Source of the DNA: Deltaproteobacteria bacterium
GTDB taxonomy: Bacteria > Desulfobacterota > DSM-4660 > Desulfatiglandales > HGW-15
Direction of reading: 5' to 3'
Assembly: GCA_020060215.1 (NCBI GenBank)
Contig: JAGVAP010000051.1
Coordinates: 1 to 64,000 of the forward strand
DNA length: 64,000 bases
Of the stretch, positions 15,882-25,579 are shown one piece after another; position 1 is the stretch's first letter; each line of letters begins with the position of its first letter. The position numbers and the translations under genes are program-made. The notes under the pieces are model-generated. The model made no database searches and was not told where the DNA came from. It saw only the letters and a list, made by a program, of their open reading frames with translations.

Positions 15882-16935
15882 ACCGAAGATAGATGGGGTT
15901 CGAGAAGATCCACGGTCTCCATCCGAAAAGGTTCACCCGCAGATAGACCTCGACCCTGTAGACCCCTTTGTCCCTCACACTGTACACCGCCTCTTTGCCC
16001 CGCCAGGTCCTGACCTCCTGGCCCTCCCTGATGAGCCTGATCTCGCTGTACCTGGGGGTTTCGACGACAAGCGTTCCCCCCTTTCCGATCGGTCCCTCCT
16101 CTCCCATGAAGAGCTGGGATCCCTCCTCGGAGCTGAAATCGAACCGGAATCCTTTTGCCGGCGCCAGCCCGTCGTGGGCAACGAACAGCCTGCCCGCCTT
16201 CATCGCCCCATAGACCTCCTCCTTTGCGGCCGCGAAATCCTTCGACATCCTTCGATTGAGGAGGATGTGGATGTTGATCGTCTTCAGGAGAAAGTCGTAG
16301 GTGAATGGAATGAGCCGAAAAGGCCCCAGCTTCACGAAAGAGCCGTGTGCGTCCGAGCCGCCGATGCCGATGACCTTCCTTTCCCGGCAGACCCGATCCC
16401 AGAAATGAAGGGTCTCCTCACTGGGGCCCTGCAGGGTCCGGCTCTTGAAGGAGATGCAGAAGAGCCCATGGAAGGCCGTCTTGATGCGTTCCTTCCAGCG
16501 CGAGGTGAAGTTCCAGATACAGACACCGGAAAACCCGGTCACCGAAAGGTCATTCCAGGTGTAGACGACGGATTTTTCCAGGAAGGGCATCCCCTTCTCA
16601 AAAGGATGTGCAATGAATCCGAATGCCCCCTGGCGGTTCACCTCGTCGATGACCTGCTGCGGATCCTGCTCGTTTTCGATCACCGGGGTCTTCAGGTCAA
16701 AGGCCAGATAGTGGTGGTATCGAATCCCGATTTCAGCTCCTACCAGGAGCAGGACACTCCCGTAGTACCCCTCTTCTTCCAGGTGGAGCGCGTTGCTCAT
16801 ATGGGCGTGGTCGTTGATGCAGACAAAATCGAGCCCCGCCTTTCCGGCCGAGACCGCGATCTCTTTGATGGTGGCGGCACCGTCCGAATAAAGGGAGTGC
16901 ACATGGAGGTTCCCTACGTATTCGTGATCGAACAT
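15880..16935 (-). CDS. PHP-domain phosphoesterase family protein (351 aa)
   Basis: The PHP fold is a trinuclear-metal phosphoesterase. Metal-ligand motifs visible are NLHVHSLYSDG (about residue 9), INDHAHMSNAL (about 40), the GAEIGIRYHHY glutamate (about 67), GFIAHPFEKG (about 108) and GIGGSDAHG (about 193). The first about 240 residues form the domain. A beta-rich C-terminal extension (SEIRLIREGQEVRTWRG to the end) looks like an Ig-like or carbohydrate-binding-like tail, a layout seen in 'CehA/McbA' PHP metallohydrolases. The ATG at 16935 lies at the beginning of the conserved domain. No substrate can be assigned. It is convergent with the carbamoyltransferase; 278 bases without a gene separate it from the ABC permease gene upstream. 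Confidence 0.85.
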   Translation of the reverse strand: MFDHEYVGNLHVHSLYSDGAATIKEIAVSAGKAGLDFVCINDHAHMSNALHLEEEGYYGSVLLLVGAEIGIRYHHYLAFDLKTPVIENEQDPQQVIDEVNRQGAFGFIAHPFEKGMPFLEKSVVYTWNDLSVTGFSGVCIWNFTSRWKERIKTAFHGLFCISFKSRTLQGPSEETLHFWDRVCRERKVIGIGGSDAHGSFVKLGPFRLIPFTYDFLLKTINIHILLNRRMSKDFAAAKEEVYGAMKAGRLFVAHDGLAPAKGFRFDFSSEEGSQLFMGEEGPIGKGGTLVVETPRYSEIRLIREGQEVRTWRGKEAVYSVRDKGVYRVEVYLRVNLFGWRPWIFSNPIYLR

Positions 16936-17213
16936 GAGGCCGTATACAAACCTTTCTTCATTCCGGAAGCATATTCAAGCATGGCGTCATCAACGCAAAT
17001 CGCCGGTTCGTCGTTTGTGCACGTTGCCGGTTGTCGAGAGAAACGGAAAACCGAAACCGTCCGCCTCGCGCACGCGGGAGTTCATTATACGCCGTCTTGT
17101 GGTCCGCCGGGTGGGGCATGGGTCCGGATGAGCGAATTCCCCCCTGAGCCCAACATCTGCCGGTGGTGAAATCCTGCAAACGACGAACAACCAACCAACC
17201 AGCCACTAACCCT

Positions 17214-18914
17214 CTACTCCATTCTTTCCAGCGCCTTGATCCCCATCGAAATGGGCTTGACGCTCGCAACCGAGCCAATCACCAGGACAGCGGCAAAAGA
17301 GGAGACCACAAAGAGCCACTGAAGAGGTGTGACGGCCCTCTGTTTCATCTCCGACATCAGCAGGATGTAGGCAGGCCCCGCCTCGAGCAGAACGATCAGG
17401 GCGATCAGGAAGGCGCTTGAGATCATATACATCAGCCCGCCGAAGCCTGTCGAGAGCTGGGCCGGATTGTGGTTCGCAAAATCGGGATAAAGGGCTCCGA
17501 AGCCGACGGCCAGCGAGACGATCGCGGAGACCCCTATCAGCATGGTCAGGGAGGAGACGATCATCATGAGCCCGCTGACGCCGAGGAGATGATTGGTGAT
17601 GATGACCAGGGTCTCGGCGAGGATCGTCATGGGCAGGATGAAGAGCGCATACTTCCCCCAGAGATAGCGCTTGAGACTCATGGGCGAGCATCGGATCACC
17701 CAGAAAGAACCCCCTTCCGAGCTGACCGATGGATACACGAACCGCACCGCGATCGCGGACAGGACGAAACCTGCGAGGGCCATGTTGACGAAGGCCAGCT
17801 CGTTCCTGATGTACTCGAGGCGAATGGGGCTCTTCTCCAGAGGGAGCACGCTGAAGTTGTAGAGATAGACGACCACCAGCGCTCCGAGCAGAAGCAGTTG
17901 AGACCACTGGGTGTTGTCTCGAAAGAAGACCCGGACGTCCTTCTCCATGACACAGGCAAGGTCGTTTCCGAAAGGCCGCCGGATCGTCCGCGCCACGAGC
18001 TCAAGGACCTTTCTCCCCGCCCTCCTTCTCCTTCCCTCCTGGGCCTTGGAGTATGCGGAGAAGTAGAGTCCCTCCGCCGCCCAGACGTTGATGACGACCA
18101 GGGACGCGGCCGTGCTCCACAGGAGCAGCACCTGAAAACTCTTCCCCCCGGCGCCGGCGCCGGCCAGGTGCTCCCAGAGGGTCTCCGCTACCCAATGGGG
18201 GGGGAGGAGCGGAGAGTCCGGCCCCTTCAGTGCGCTCATGTACTGCATGACGCTGAAGAAGGCGTCGGGATCGACGAGCCGTTCAGGCCGGAGGAACCGC
18301 ACCAGGAAATAGAGCGCGACGATCACGAGCACGCTCAAGAGCATGACAATGTCTCGGGTCCGGTACGCCGGGAAGAGCCTCACGAGCAGCAGGGTGAAGA
18401 GCACTCCGATCTGGGACGAAATCACGGCAAGGGCGAGGGACATGTGGAGAAGGGCGAAGTAGTATCCCGGCCCAGGACGATACACATAGGCATAGGAGAC
18501 AAGGACGGGAACACCGAAGACGATCATCATCCACGAGCTGTCGATGAAAGTGTGGATGGAGCGGCTCAGGAAGACCTCTTCCACCGGGACCGGCAGGGAA
18601 TGGCAGAGCTCGAGCTCCGGGCAGAGGTAGTGGTTCGAGAGCGATGTGATGACGTTGCTGAACATGAGCAGGCCGAAGAAGATCAGAAAGACCATATGGA
18701 GCAGATGTTGCGAGAGGAGATCGCCGATGACCTCCACGGACTGGAAGTAGATCAGCACACGGGTAGAGAGGACGAAGAGGAGAACCCAGAAGCCGATGCC
18801 GACGGAGGCTGCGAAAAGCACCCTCCTTCGACCCTTCCGGGCCGATCGGGAGAACCTGTTCCTGATCCCCAGGGCCCTAGGTAGGAGGAGCAGATAAAGG
18901 CCTTGCATGGGCAA
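17214..18914 (-). CDS. ABC-2-type exporter permease (566 aa)
   Basis: A large integral membrane protein with about 12 hydrophobic segments in two halves, for example FAASVGIGFWVLLFVLSTRV, LLHMVFLIFFGLLMFSNVI, DIVMLLSVLVIVALYFLVRF, LLLLGALVVVYLYNFSVL, ALFILPMTILAETLVIITNH and LFVVSSFAAVLVIGSVASV. It resembles the 'putative ABC transporter permease subunit' group paired with CcmA-like ATPases. A TTG start at 18914 with AAGGG seven bases upstream overlaps the ATPase gene by 38 bases; ATG at 18908 is an alternative. It should form a two-gene export unit with the ATPase; the substrate is unknown. Confidence 0.88.
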   Translation of the reverse strand: MPMQGLYLLLLPRALGIRNRFSRSARKGRRRVLFAASVGIGFWVLLFVLSTRVLIYFQSVEVIGDLLSQHLLHMVFLIFFGLLMFSNVITSLSNHYLCPELELCHSLPVPVEEVFLSRSIHTFIDSSWMMIVFGVPVLVSYAYVYRPGPGYYFALLHMSLALAVISSQIGVLFTLLLVRLFPAYRTRDIVMLLSVLVIVALYFLVRFLRPERLVDPDAFFSVMQYMSALKGPDSPLLPPHWVAETLWEHLAGAGAGGKSFQVLLLWSTAASLVVINVWAAEGLYFSAYSKAQEGRRRRAGRKVLELVARTIRRPFGNDLACVMEKDVRVFFRDNTQWSQLLLLGALVVVYLYNFSVLPLEKSPIRLEYIRNELAFVNMALAGFVLSAIAVRFVYPSVSSEGGSFWVIRCSPMSLKRYLWGKYALFILPMTILAETLVIITNHLLGVSGLMMIVSSLTMLIGVSAIVSLAVGFGALYPDFANHNPAQLSTGFGGLMYMISSAFLIALIVLLEAGPAYILLMSEMKQRAVTPLQWLFVVSSFAAVLVIGSVASVKPISMGIKALERME

Positions 18915-19641
18915 GTCTCTTCCCTTCGGTCAGTTTGAGAAAGATGCTCTCAAGGCTTCCGTCCACGCCGGCCATCTTCCTCACCTCATCCGTGGTCCCC
19001 GAGGCGATAACCCTCCCCGCCTGGATGATCGCGATCTCGTCGCAGACCTCCTCGGCGGTCTCCAGCAAATGGGTGGACATGAAAATGGTCATCCCCTTCC
19101 GGACCTCATCCATGAAGATGTCCTTGACGAGTCTCGCCCCTTTCGGGTCGAGCCCCACCATCGGTTCATCCACGATCAGGACCTTCGGCCTGTGCAGAAG
19201 GGCTGCGCACATCACCAGTCGCTGCCTCATGCCGTGTGAGTAGCTCTCGACCAGTTCCTCGCCCCAGTGGACCAGATCGAAGATCTCGAGGACCTCCTGC
19301 GTACGCTTACGGAGGACCCCGGAGTCCCTCATCCCGTACAGCCTCCCCATGAAGTGAAGAAACTCCGTGCCGGTCAGCTTCTCATACACCAGCGGGCGAT
19401 CCGGTATGAAACCCATGCACGCCTTGACCTCGGAAGGATTCCTGGAAAGGTCCATTCCGTTGACCAGGATCTTTCCGGCGCTCGGCCTCAGCACACCGGC
19501 CATCATCTTGATGGTGGTGGTCTTGCCGGCCCCGTTCGGCCCCAAAAATCCGAAAAGCACCCCCTTCCCGACCTCCAGGTGAAGATCGTCGACGGCGCGG
19601 AGTCCCATATATGTCTTGGTCAGGCCGATCAGCTGTATCAT
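18877..19641 (-). CDS. ABC exporter ATPase (CcmA/NatA class)
   Basis: Walker A is GPNGAGKTT (about residue 38) and Walker B is VLIVDEPMVGLDP. The signature is degenerate: YSHGMRQRLVMCAAL replaces LSGGQ, as is common in NatA-type exporters. The switch histidine is FMSTHLLETAE. From ATG 19641 (MIQLIGLTKTYMGLRAVDDL) the protein has 254 residues. An open frame continues upstream to 19764 but runs through a degenerate TTGGAA-type repeat and is not conserved. The gene overlaps the permease downstream, which indicates coupling. Confidence 0.92.
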   Translation of the reverse strand: MIQLIGLTKTYMGLRAVDDLHLEVGKGVLFGFLGPNGAGKTTTIKMMAGVLRPSAGKILVNGMDLSRNPSEVKACMGFIPDRPLVYEKLTGTEFLHFMGRLYGMRDSGVLRKRTQEVLEIFDLVHWGEELVESYSHGMRQRLVMCAALLHRPKVLIVDEPMVGLDPKGARLVKDIFMDEVRKGMTIFMSTHLLETAEEVCDEIAIIQAGRVIASGTTDEVRKMAGVDGSLESIFLKLTEGKRLAHARPLSAPPT

Positions 19642-19700
19642 GATGCGATGATCTCTCACAGGGCTTACAGAGGTTTTGGACCGAAGCAGGGAAAACATGC

Positions 19701-19783
19701 CTTGGAACGTTGGAATGATGAAATCTTGGCGTTCCCGTAACTTCCAAACATTCCACCGCTCCACTTTTCCACCATTCCAACAC
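19701..19783. repeat. degenerate TTGGAAxGxTGGAA intergenic repeat
   Basis: The short stretch upstream of the ABC ATPase is made of variants of TTGGAACGTTGGAATGATG on one side and TTCCACCxTTCCAAC on the other. Read across, the two halves are inverted copies of the same word (TTGGAA/TTCCAA), so the whole could fold back on itself. Such low-complexity TGGAA blocks recur between genes in related genomes, as I recall. It carries no gene of its own. Confidence 0.5.
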
Positions 19784-19792
19784 TCCGGCGTG

Positions 19793-21307
19793 TCATTCGT
19801 ACTGGAAATCCTGGATCTTCATCTGGATCTGCCCCACGAGACCCGCAATCTCCACCTGATCTTCCATATTGCCTTCGACCAGTTTGATATGGGCCGGATC
19901 CACAGGCATCTGATTCAGCGTGGCGTCCATGCTGACCCATTCCCCCAGCCAGGCCTCGGTCCAGGCATGGTAGTAAAAGCGCTCTCGGCTGTAGGCGAGA
20001 CCGATGCTCATCTTCGCGGGGATCCCCGCGGCCCTCAACATGGCGGTCAGCAGGGTTGCGTGTTCATTGCAGTCCCCAGCCCCGGTCCTCAGGGTCTCCA
20101 GCGCGCTCGGCAGTGAAAGAACCGGTCTTTTCTCCAGGCGGCGATAGACCCAGGCCATGATCCGGGGGGCAGCGACGATCGGGTCCCTCTCACCGCCCGT
20201 GACCTCCGCCGCCTTCTTCCTGATCTCCTCCGCGTCGCTTTCGATGTTCCACTCGGGTTCCAGGAATTCCTTCATCCTCCCGGATTCATCCTGATAAGGC
20301 GCGCTATACCCGGCGGAGGAAGGGACCTTCTCCCTTCGGATGGACATGCTCCCGTTCCGGAACTCCTGGCGACCGCCGTTGAGGACCCGCTCGTCCAGAG
20401 ATGCCTTCTCCAGCCCCGAGATCGCGATCTTCAAAGCGCTGAGGCGACTCGGATCCGGCAGCGCCCTGTCGGGCCTGACCGCGGTGAGTTCATACAGGTC
20501 GGCGCTCCCCTCCCCTGCCAGGTCTTCCGGGGCCCTTGCCGCACTCGACCTGACGGTGGTCAGCCCCATGAAACCCTCTTCTTTCAGGATCGAGCCGTCG
20601 TCGCCCACCCACACCGTGAGATTCCTGCCGAAGACCTCGGCCTCCAGTCTGAAGGACGGATAGGTCAATCGGTTGATCGTCAGAGGCTCTCTTCCCACCA
20701 CCCTGACGATCATGTCCCGCTGCGCCATGGTGGAAGGGTCGAATACGGGCAGGGAGAACGTCTCTCCCGTCGTGAGCCGTCGCGATTTGAACCAATGGGA
20801 GATACCGGCCCCCATGACGGGAATCTTCTCCAGGATCAGACTCTGCGTCCTCTTCTCTCTTCCCCGGCCGGTCTCCAGGATGAGCGTGTTTCCCTCTCTC
20901 CTGCCCGAAAGCCGGAACTGCACGAGCCCCGACCCGACCGTGAAGAGAAAGCTGTCCAGGAGGAAGTTCCTGTCCGTCCTGCATTGCGTGAGCGTGTGTA
21001 TGCTGCTTCCCCGGCCCATGAGGTTGAGCCGCAGGAAGATCTCCTCCTGGATATAGTACCCCGAGTCCAGGGGCCGGATCAGGCTGAGCGCGTACCCGAC
21101 CTTCTTCTCCTTGAGGAAGATCTCTTTCCAGTCCCTCTGTGCGGCATCGATCCCGATTGAACCCGCGGAGGCCTCGCTCCATGCGGAAGCCGCCGGCTGG
21201 GGGACGGTTACCCGGTGGACGAGGACGATCACCAACGTCAGCCAGAAGCCCACGATCACCGCTCCGGCCATGTGGAAGACAACTCTTCCCTTTATACGAA
21301 AGGCCAT
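19793..21307 (-). CDS. membrane-anchored transglutaminase-like protein
   Basis: One N-terminal membrane segment (about residues 9-32, VVFHMAGAVIVGFWLTLVIV) anchors an extracytoplasmic protein of about 504 residues. The C-terminal transglutaminase-like (cysteine protease fold) domain has the catalytic triad motifs: GAGDCNEHATLLTAMLRAAG with the cysteine near residue 420, FYYHAWTEAW with the histidine, and VSMDATLNQ with the aspartate. The preceding 380 residues are beta-rich. ATG 21307 is preceded by AAAGGGG nine bases upstream. An alternative GTG at 21472 would overlap the PHP gene by eight bases and place 55 unconserved residues before the anchor. Role unknown; peptide or envelope-protein processing is plausible. 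Confidence 0.85.
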   Translation of the reverse strand: MAFRIKGRVVFHMAGAVIVGFWLTLVIVLVHRVTVPQPAASAWSEASAGSIGIDAAQRDWKEIFLKEKKVGYALSLIRPLDSGYYIQEEIFLRLNLMGRGSSIHTLTQCRTDRNFLLDSFLFTVGSGLVQFRLSGRREGNTLILETGRGREKRTQSLILEKIPVMGAGISHWFKSRRLTTGETFSLPVFDPSTMAQRDMIVRVVGREPLTINRLTYPSFRLEAEVFGRNLTVWVGDDGSILKEEGFMGLTTVRSSAARAPEDLAGEGSADLYELTAVRPDRALPDPSRLSALKIAISGLEKASLDERVLNGGRQEFRNGSMSIRREKVPSSAGYSAPYQDESGRMKEFLEPEWNIESDAEEIRKKAAEVTGGERDPIVAAPRIMAWVYRRLEKRPVLSLPSALETLRTGAGDCNEHATLLTAMLRAAGIPAKMSIGLAYSRERFYYHAWTEAWLGEWVSMDATLNQMPVDPAHIKLVEGNMEDQVEIAGLVGQIQMKIQDFQYE

Positions 21308-21464
21308 TTCCACACGCCCCTTTCTCCTGACGAAGGGAAGGACGACCTTCGGGGACAAATCCACCGATCCGGCTTCCCGAAGAACGTGACCATCCTGGAA
21401 AGAGAAAACCGGCGGAGGAAGTGCCGGCTTTGGAGGCTCGATGAGAGGAGCGGGCCAACGGCAC

Positions 21465-22127
21465 TCAAGCACGGTAACCCGCCCGCTTCAGGAGCATACG
21501 GGCATTGGACTGGAGTTCAGCGAAACCCGAGAACGGCAGCCCTGCGCCCATGGCCGCCTTTTCAGCGAGGGTCTTACCCATGATGTCACCGGGAGCATGG
21601 GTATCGGAGTTGAGCACCAGCCTGGCGCCGAACTCATTGGCGAGTCTGGCGACGTGGCCGTTGCAGAGGCTGTGGCCCTTTCTGCCGGTCAGTTCCAGGT
21701 ATATGCCTTTTTCGGAGGCGAGCCGGACCTCCTCGGGAGAGATCAGTCCCGGATGGGCCAGGATGTCCACCCCCGCCTCGAGGGCGGCCCTGTTCGTCCC
21801 CGGCGGGACCGGTTCGACGATCGTCTCTCCATGGACCAGGACCAGCTTTGCCCCCAGTTCTCTGGCCCGCTTGCAGAGGGTGTCGATCCATGCCGGCGGG
21901 ACGTGCGTAAGCTCAGCTCCGGGTATGACGGTGACGGACTGGACGCCGGAGAGGTCCTTTGAGGCCTGCACGATGCGGGGGACGACGAAATCGAGCGTGG
22001 AGGAATCGACGTGGTCCGTAATGGCTACGGCCGAGTAACCGGACGCCTCGAACCTTCTGACCAGCTCCGACGGGATCAGCTCACCATCGCTGTAAAGGGA
22101 GTGTGTGTGTAGATCGATCATATCCAA
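21465..22127 (-). CDS. PHP-domain histidinol-phosphatase-like protein (220 aa)
   Basis: A compact PHP phosphoesterase with all metal motifs: MIDLHTHSLYSDGE at the N-terminus, AVAITDHVDSS, VIPGAELTHV, LVLVHGETIV, GVDILAHPGLI and VLNSDTHAPGD. The length fits the small 'histidinol phosphate phosphatase domain-containing' family found in archaea and Desulfobacterota. There are no histidine-biosynthesis neighbours, so true histidinol phosphatase activity is uncertain. Downstream, on the same strand, is the transglutaminase-like gene; upstream, after 69 bases, is the DUF151 nuclease gene. These may form one transcript. Confidence 0.88.
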   Translation of the reverse strand: MDMIDLHTHSLYSDGELIPSELVRRFEASGYSAVAITDHVDSSTLDFVVPRIVQASKDLSGVQSVTVIPGAELTHVPPAWIDTLCKRARELGAKLVLVHGETIVEPVPPGTNRAALEAGVDILAHPGLISPEEVRLASEKGIYLELTGRKGHSLCNGHVARLANEFGARLVLNSDTHAPGDIMGKTLAEKAAMGAGLPFSGFAELQSNARMLLKRAGYRA

Positions 22128-22196
22128 TCTGGAGTCGAATACCGAATGAGGTCGCAGACAGTCCCGTGAGATGAATGGGAACGGACTTCCGGGCGG

Positions 22197-22694
22197 CTAC
22201 ATCTTGTACTTCCCGAAGTCCTCAGGTCGAAGTTTTTCAAGAATATCCTGCCACTTCTTGCCTTCTTCGGTCTTGTCTTCAGGATCTATCTTCAGGTCGA
22301 TCTGGGAGGATTTGCTGATCACATCCTCCGATACAAAAATGGGGGCCTGCACCCTCAAGGAAAGGGCAAGGGCATCGCTCGGCCTCGCGTCGATGGTGAT
22401 GTCCTTCCCCGCATAATTCAGATGGATCAAGGCAAAGTAGGTATTGTTCTTCAGGTCACAGACCTCCACCTTGTTCACCTTGATTTCGGCCTGGGCCATG
22501 ATGTTCTTGAGCAGGTCGTGAGTCATCGGCCTGGAGAACTTGATTCCTTCCAGTTCGCTCGCAATGGCCGTAGCTTCAAGCAGCCCTATCCAAATCGGCA
22601 ACGTCCTTTCCCCGTCGATCTCCTTCAGGATCACGATAGGGCTATTCGTTAGTGGGTCAACCGTCAAACCGGATATGACCATGGGCCTGAACAT
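22197..22694 (-). CDS. bifunctional nuclease family protein (DUF151)
   Basis: A 165-residue protein from ATG 22694 with GAGGAGG five bases upstream. The DUF151/BFN domain is clear: TNSPIVILKEIDGERTLPIW, IGLLEATAIASELEGIKFSRP, MTHDLLKNIM, and the strongly conserved IDARPSDALALSLRVQAPIF. The Thermotoga homologue structure suggested a metal-binding nuclease, and plant members have DNase/RNase activity. The C-terminal tail (KWQDILEKLRPEDFGKYKM) is typical of bacterial members. It is transcribed leftward from a promoter at 22722-22750. Confidence 0.93.
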   Translation of the reverse strand: MFRPMVISGLTVDPLTNSPIVILKEIDGERTLPIWIGLLEATAIASELEGIKFSRPMTHDLLKNIMAQAEIKVNKVEVCDLKNNTYFALIHLNYAGKDITIDARPSDALALSLRVQAPIFVSEDVISKSSQIDLKIDPEDKTEEGKKWQDILEKLRPEDFGKYKM

Positions 22695-22721
22695 GCTGTC
22701 CTCCTCTCTGGTGCTTTCTAC

Positions 22722-22750
22722 AGTTAAGACGATAGAACCCCTTTTGTCAA
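22722..22750 (-). promoter_or_regulatory. promoter of the DUF151 gene
   Basis: The minus strand has a perfect -35 TTGACA (22750-22745), a 17-base spacer and a -10-like TTAACT (22727-22722). The transcript would begin about 20 bases before the ATG at 22694. The -10 is weak, matching three of six bases. Confidence 0.45.
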
Positions 22751-22999
22751 TATAACTTTCCCTCCCACAAAATCCTTTTGCAGAGGATCGGTCACGCCCT
22801 TTTCGGTCCCCGGGACGTCCCACAAAATCCTTGATTTCATCGCGTCTTCCCTCTATCTATAGACTGCCCGATCCGGAGCCGAGCGCACCGCCCCGGAGGA
22901 ATGCCGGGTCCCAAGTCGGTGGTCCCCGGATCATGCCCATGAAGACACCCTGGTTCGGATCCGTCACCGTTTTCCAGAGACCCCAGAGCGGTACCTTTC

Positions 23000-25570
23000 A
23001 TGAAGGTCGAAATGCAAGAAGCCCTGCGGGAGCAAGAGCCGCACCCCTACGGAATAGACCACAAGCCGGGCTTCTTCCTGAGCTGGCTCTTTTACAGGCT
23101 GCTGAAGAAGGTCAGGGTCGGCGAGGCGGTCAGGGAGAAGCTCAAGCAGCTCCAGAAGCAGGGAACGGTGGTCTACGCGATCAAGTACAGGAGCAGACTC
23201 GATTACCTGATCTATCACTTCTATTTCAGAACCAGACGCTTCCCCTACCCCAGACTCGCCTTCGATCTGAACGTCTCCCTTCTCCTGCCGGTCACACGCG
23301 CCCTCCAAGTCTACTGGGCCAGGCTTTCATCCCTTTTCAGGAGCGGCTCGTTTCCGGATCCCTATGAGTCCGGGGTGTACAGGAGCGCGCTCACGGGCGG
23401 CACCACCTCTCTCCTCTTCCTGGTCGACGAGAAGGGGTTCATGCAGCACTTCATCGGCTTAGGAAAGGACCGGTTGGAATTCCTCTTGGAGACCCAGCGG
23501 GAGATGGAGCGGCCTGTCTTCCTGGTGCCGCTTCTCACCCTCTACAATCAGAAGCCCGAGAAGGAGCAGCCGAGGTTCCGGGACGTGCTCTTCGGCTATA
23601 AAGACCACCCGGGCGTCGTCGTGAAGATCATCCTCTTTTTCAGGCACCATCGCCAGGCGCTGATCGACTTCGGGGAGCCCCTGAACCTGAAGGAGTACCT
23701 GGAGAGCCGCTCCGCTGAACTGACGATGAACCAGATGGCCGCCGAACTGAGAAACCGGCTCATCGACGGGATCGACGGACAGAAAAGGGTCGTCCTGGGC
23801 CCCATCATGAAGTCGAGACAGCAGTTGAAGGAGACGGTCCTGAAGGATTCGGTCCTGACCAGAAAGATGGAGGCCAAGTCGGGGGGCAGCAAGAAGAGTC
23901 TTCGCAGGCTCCGCAAACAGGCGGGGGTGTATTTTGATGAGATCGCTGCGGATTACGGTCTCGTTTACGTCCACGGTGTCATCACGGTTTTCCGCTGGTT
24001 CATGAAAAGGGTGTTCGAGTCCATTGTGGTGGATCATGAGGGCATGGCCAGGGCGAGGGAATGGGCCCGCAAAGGTCCCGTGATTTATGTCCCCTCCCAC
24101 AAGAGCCACATCGACTACCTCGTGCTCAACTATGTTCTCCATGAGCACCACACGCATATCCCCCGGATCGCGGCGGGGAGGAATCTTGCCTTCTGGCCGA
24201 TGGGTTACATCTTCAGAAAATGCGGCGCCTTTTTCATTCGCCGCTCCTTCAGGCAGGACACGCTCTATGTGGAGGTCTTCAACCGCTACATCAAGGCGCT
24301 CCTGGAGGACGGCCACCCCATCGAGTTCTTCATCGAAGGAGGCAGAAGCCGCAACGGCAAGCTGGTCTCTCCCAAGAAGGGGTTCATCTCGATCCTCCTC
24401 CAGGCCTACAAGGAGGGGTATTGCAGGGACCTCATCTTCGTTCCCTCAGCCATCGCCTATGACCGGGTGCTGGAAGAAAAATCCTATCTGAGGGAGATCG
24501 CCGGGGGCTCCAAGGAAAAGGAGAACTTCAGGCAGGTTCTTCAGGCCCGGGGTTTCCTGAAGAGGAGCTACGGCAAGATCTACATACGCTTTGCCCAACC
24601 CTTTTCCCTCCGGGAGTACCTGTCCCAGCGCGCCGGGTGCTCGATCCAGGAGATCAGGCAGTCCCTTGCCGTCGATCTGGTGCAGGCCATCAACTCGGTC
24701 ACACCCGTCACCCCCCTGTCCCTGCTCGCCACCGCCGTCCTGGGCGGTCACAGGCGCGGTTTCTTCCCCTCCGAGATCCTCGGGACCATGAAGGATCTCT
24801 TGAGCTTCCTGAGAGCGCAGTCGCTTCCGGTCGCATCTTCCCTTTCGGACCTCGAGAGGGCGACCGGTGAAACCCTCTCCCTTCTGATCAAGTGGAGGAT
24901 CCTGGAATCCATCGAAGATGCGGCGGCCGGGGAAGAGCCGTTCTATTACGTGGACGAGGACAAGAAGATCCAGCTGGAATATTACAAGAACAGCATCATC
25001 CATTACCTGATCGACCATGCGATGATTGCCATTTCGCTGCTGTCCGGCAAGGAAGACGAAAAGAATGAAGAAGGGCTGGTCGACGACTATGTCTTCCTGC
25101 AGGACCTTTTCAGGGGCGAGTTCGTGTTCGATGAGAGGAAGGATCCCAGGACCAGGGTGCGCGAGGCCGTCGGCTACTTCCTGGAAGAGGGCTTCCTGTC
25201 CGCATCCGGCGCCGGAGACTCATGGAGGATCACGAAGCCCGGGTACGAGAAGTTGACCCTATGGTCCACCCTGGCCAAGACCTTTGTCGAATCGTATTGG
25301 ATTGCGGTAAGGTCGGCCGGCTCCAGGAAGGCAGAGGCCCGGAATGCGGAGGAAAGGGTGAGGGACGCGATGGTCCTCGGGAAGAGGCTGTACAAGTCCG
25401 GGGCGGTGGATCATGTCGGCGCCCTTTCGCCCCTGAACTTTCAGAATGCCATGTCGGTCATCCACAAGGAACTCCACGCCAAGAGGAGCCGATTCGGCGA
25501 CTCAGGCCCGGAGAGGCTCACGAGACTCGGGCAGAAGCTGTACGAGATGGCGCACTACTCAAGGGCGTAA
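23000..25570 (+). CDS. plsB: glycerol-3-phosphate 1-O-acyltransferase, PlsB family
   Basis: Catalyses the first acylation of glycerol-3-phosphate for phospholipid synthesis at the inner membrane. The active acyltransferase domain has the HxxxxD box PSHKSHIDYLVLNY (His near residue 367), the GAFFIRRSF block, FIEGGRSRNGK and VPSAIAYDRVLEEKSY. The N-terminal domain carries a related but degenerate motif (YAIKYRSRLDYLIYHF, about residue 60), as in E. coli PlsB, where the matching region reads NSKADLL. Length 856 is a little longer than the 807 of E. coli; the extra C-terminal part is helical and charged. ATG 23000 or ATG 23012 (AAGG five bases upstream) could be the start. It is probably a single-gene unit, followed by two repeat copies. 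Confidence 0.9.
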   Translation: MKVEMQEALREQEPHPYGIDHKPGFFLSWLFYRLLKKVRVGEAVREKLKQLQKQGTVVYAIKYRSRLDYLIYHFYFRTRRFPYPRLAFDLNVSLLLPVTRALQVYWARLSSLFRSGSFPDPYESGVYRSALTGGTTSLLFLVDEKGFMQHFIGLGKDRLEFLLETQREMERPVFLVPLLTLYNQKPEKEQPRFRDVLFGYKDHPGVVVKIILFFRHHRQALIDFGEPLNLKEYLESRSAELTMNQMAAELRNRLIDGIDGQKRVVLGPIMKSRQQLKETVLKDSVLTRKMEAKSGGSKKSLRRLRKQAGVYFDEIAADYGLVYVHGVITVFRWFMKRVFESIVVDHEGMARAREWARKGPVIYVPSHKSHIDYLVLNYVLHEHHTHIPRIAAGRNLAFWPMGYIFRKCGAFFIRRSFRQDTLYVEVFNRYIKALLEDGHPIEFFIEGGRSRNGKLVSPKKGFISILLQAYKEGYCRDLIFVPSAIAYDRVLEEKSYLREIAGGSKEKENFRQVLQARGFLKRSYGKIYIRFAQPFSLREYLSQRAGCSIQEIRQSLAVDLVQAINSVTPVTPLSLLATAVLGGHRRGFFPSEILGTMKDLLSFLRAQSLPVASSLSDLERATGETLSLLIKWRILESIEDAAAGEEPFYYVDEDKKIQLEYYKNSIIHYLIDHAMIAISLLSGKEDEKNEEGLVDDYVFLQDLFRGEFVFDERKDPRTRVREAVGYFLEEGFLSASGAGDSWRITKPGYEKLTLWSTLAKTFVESYWIAVRSAGSRKAEARNAEERVRDAMVLGKRLYKSGAVDHVGALSPLNFQNAMSVIHKELHAKRSRFGDSGPERLTRLGQKLYEMAHYSRA

Positions 25571-25579
25571 AAAAAATGA

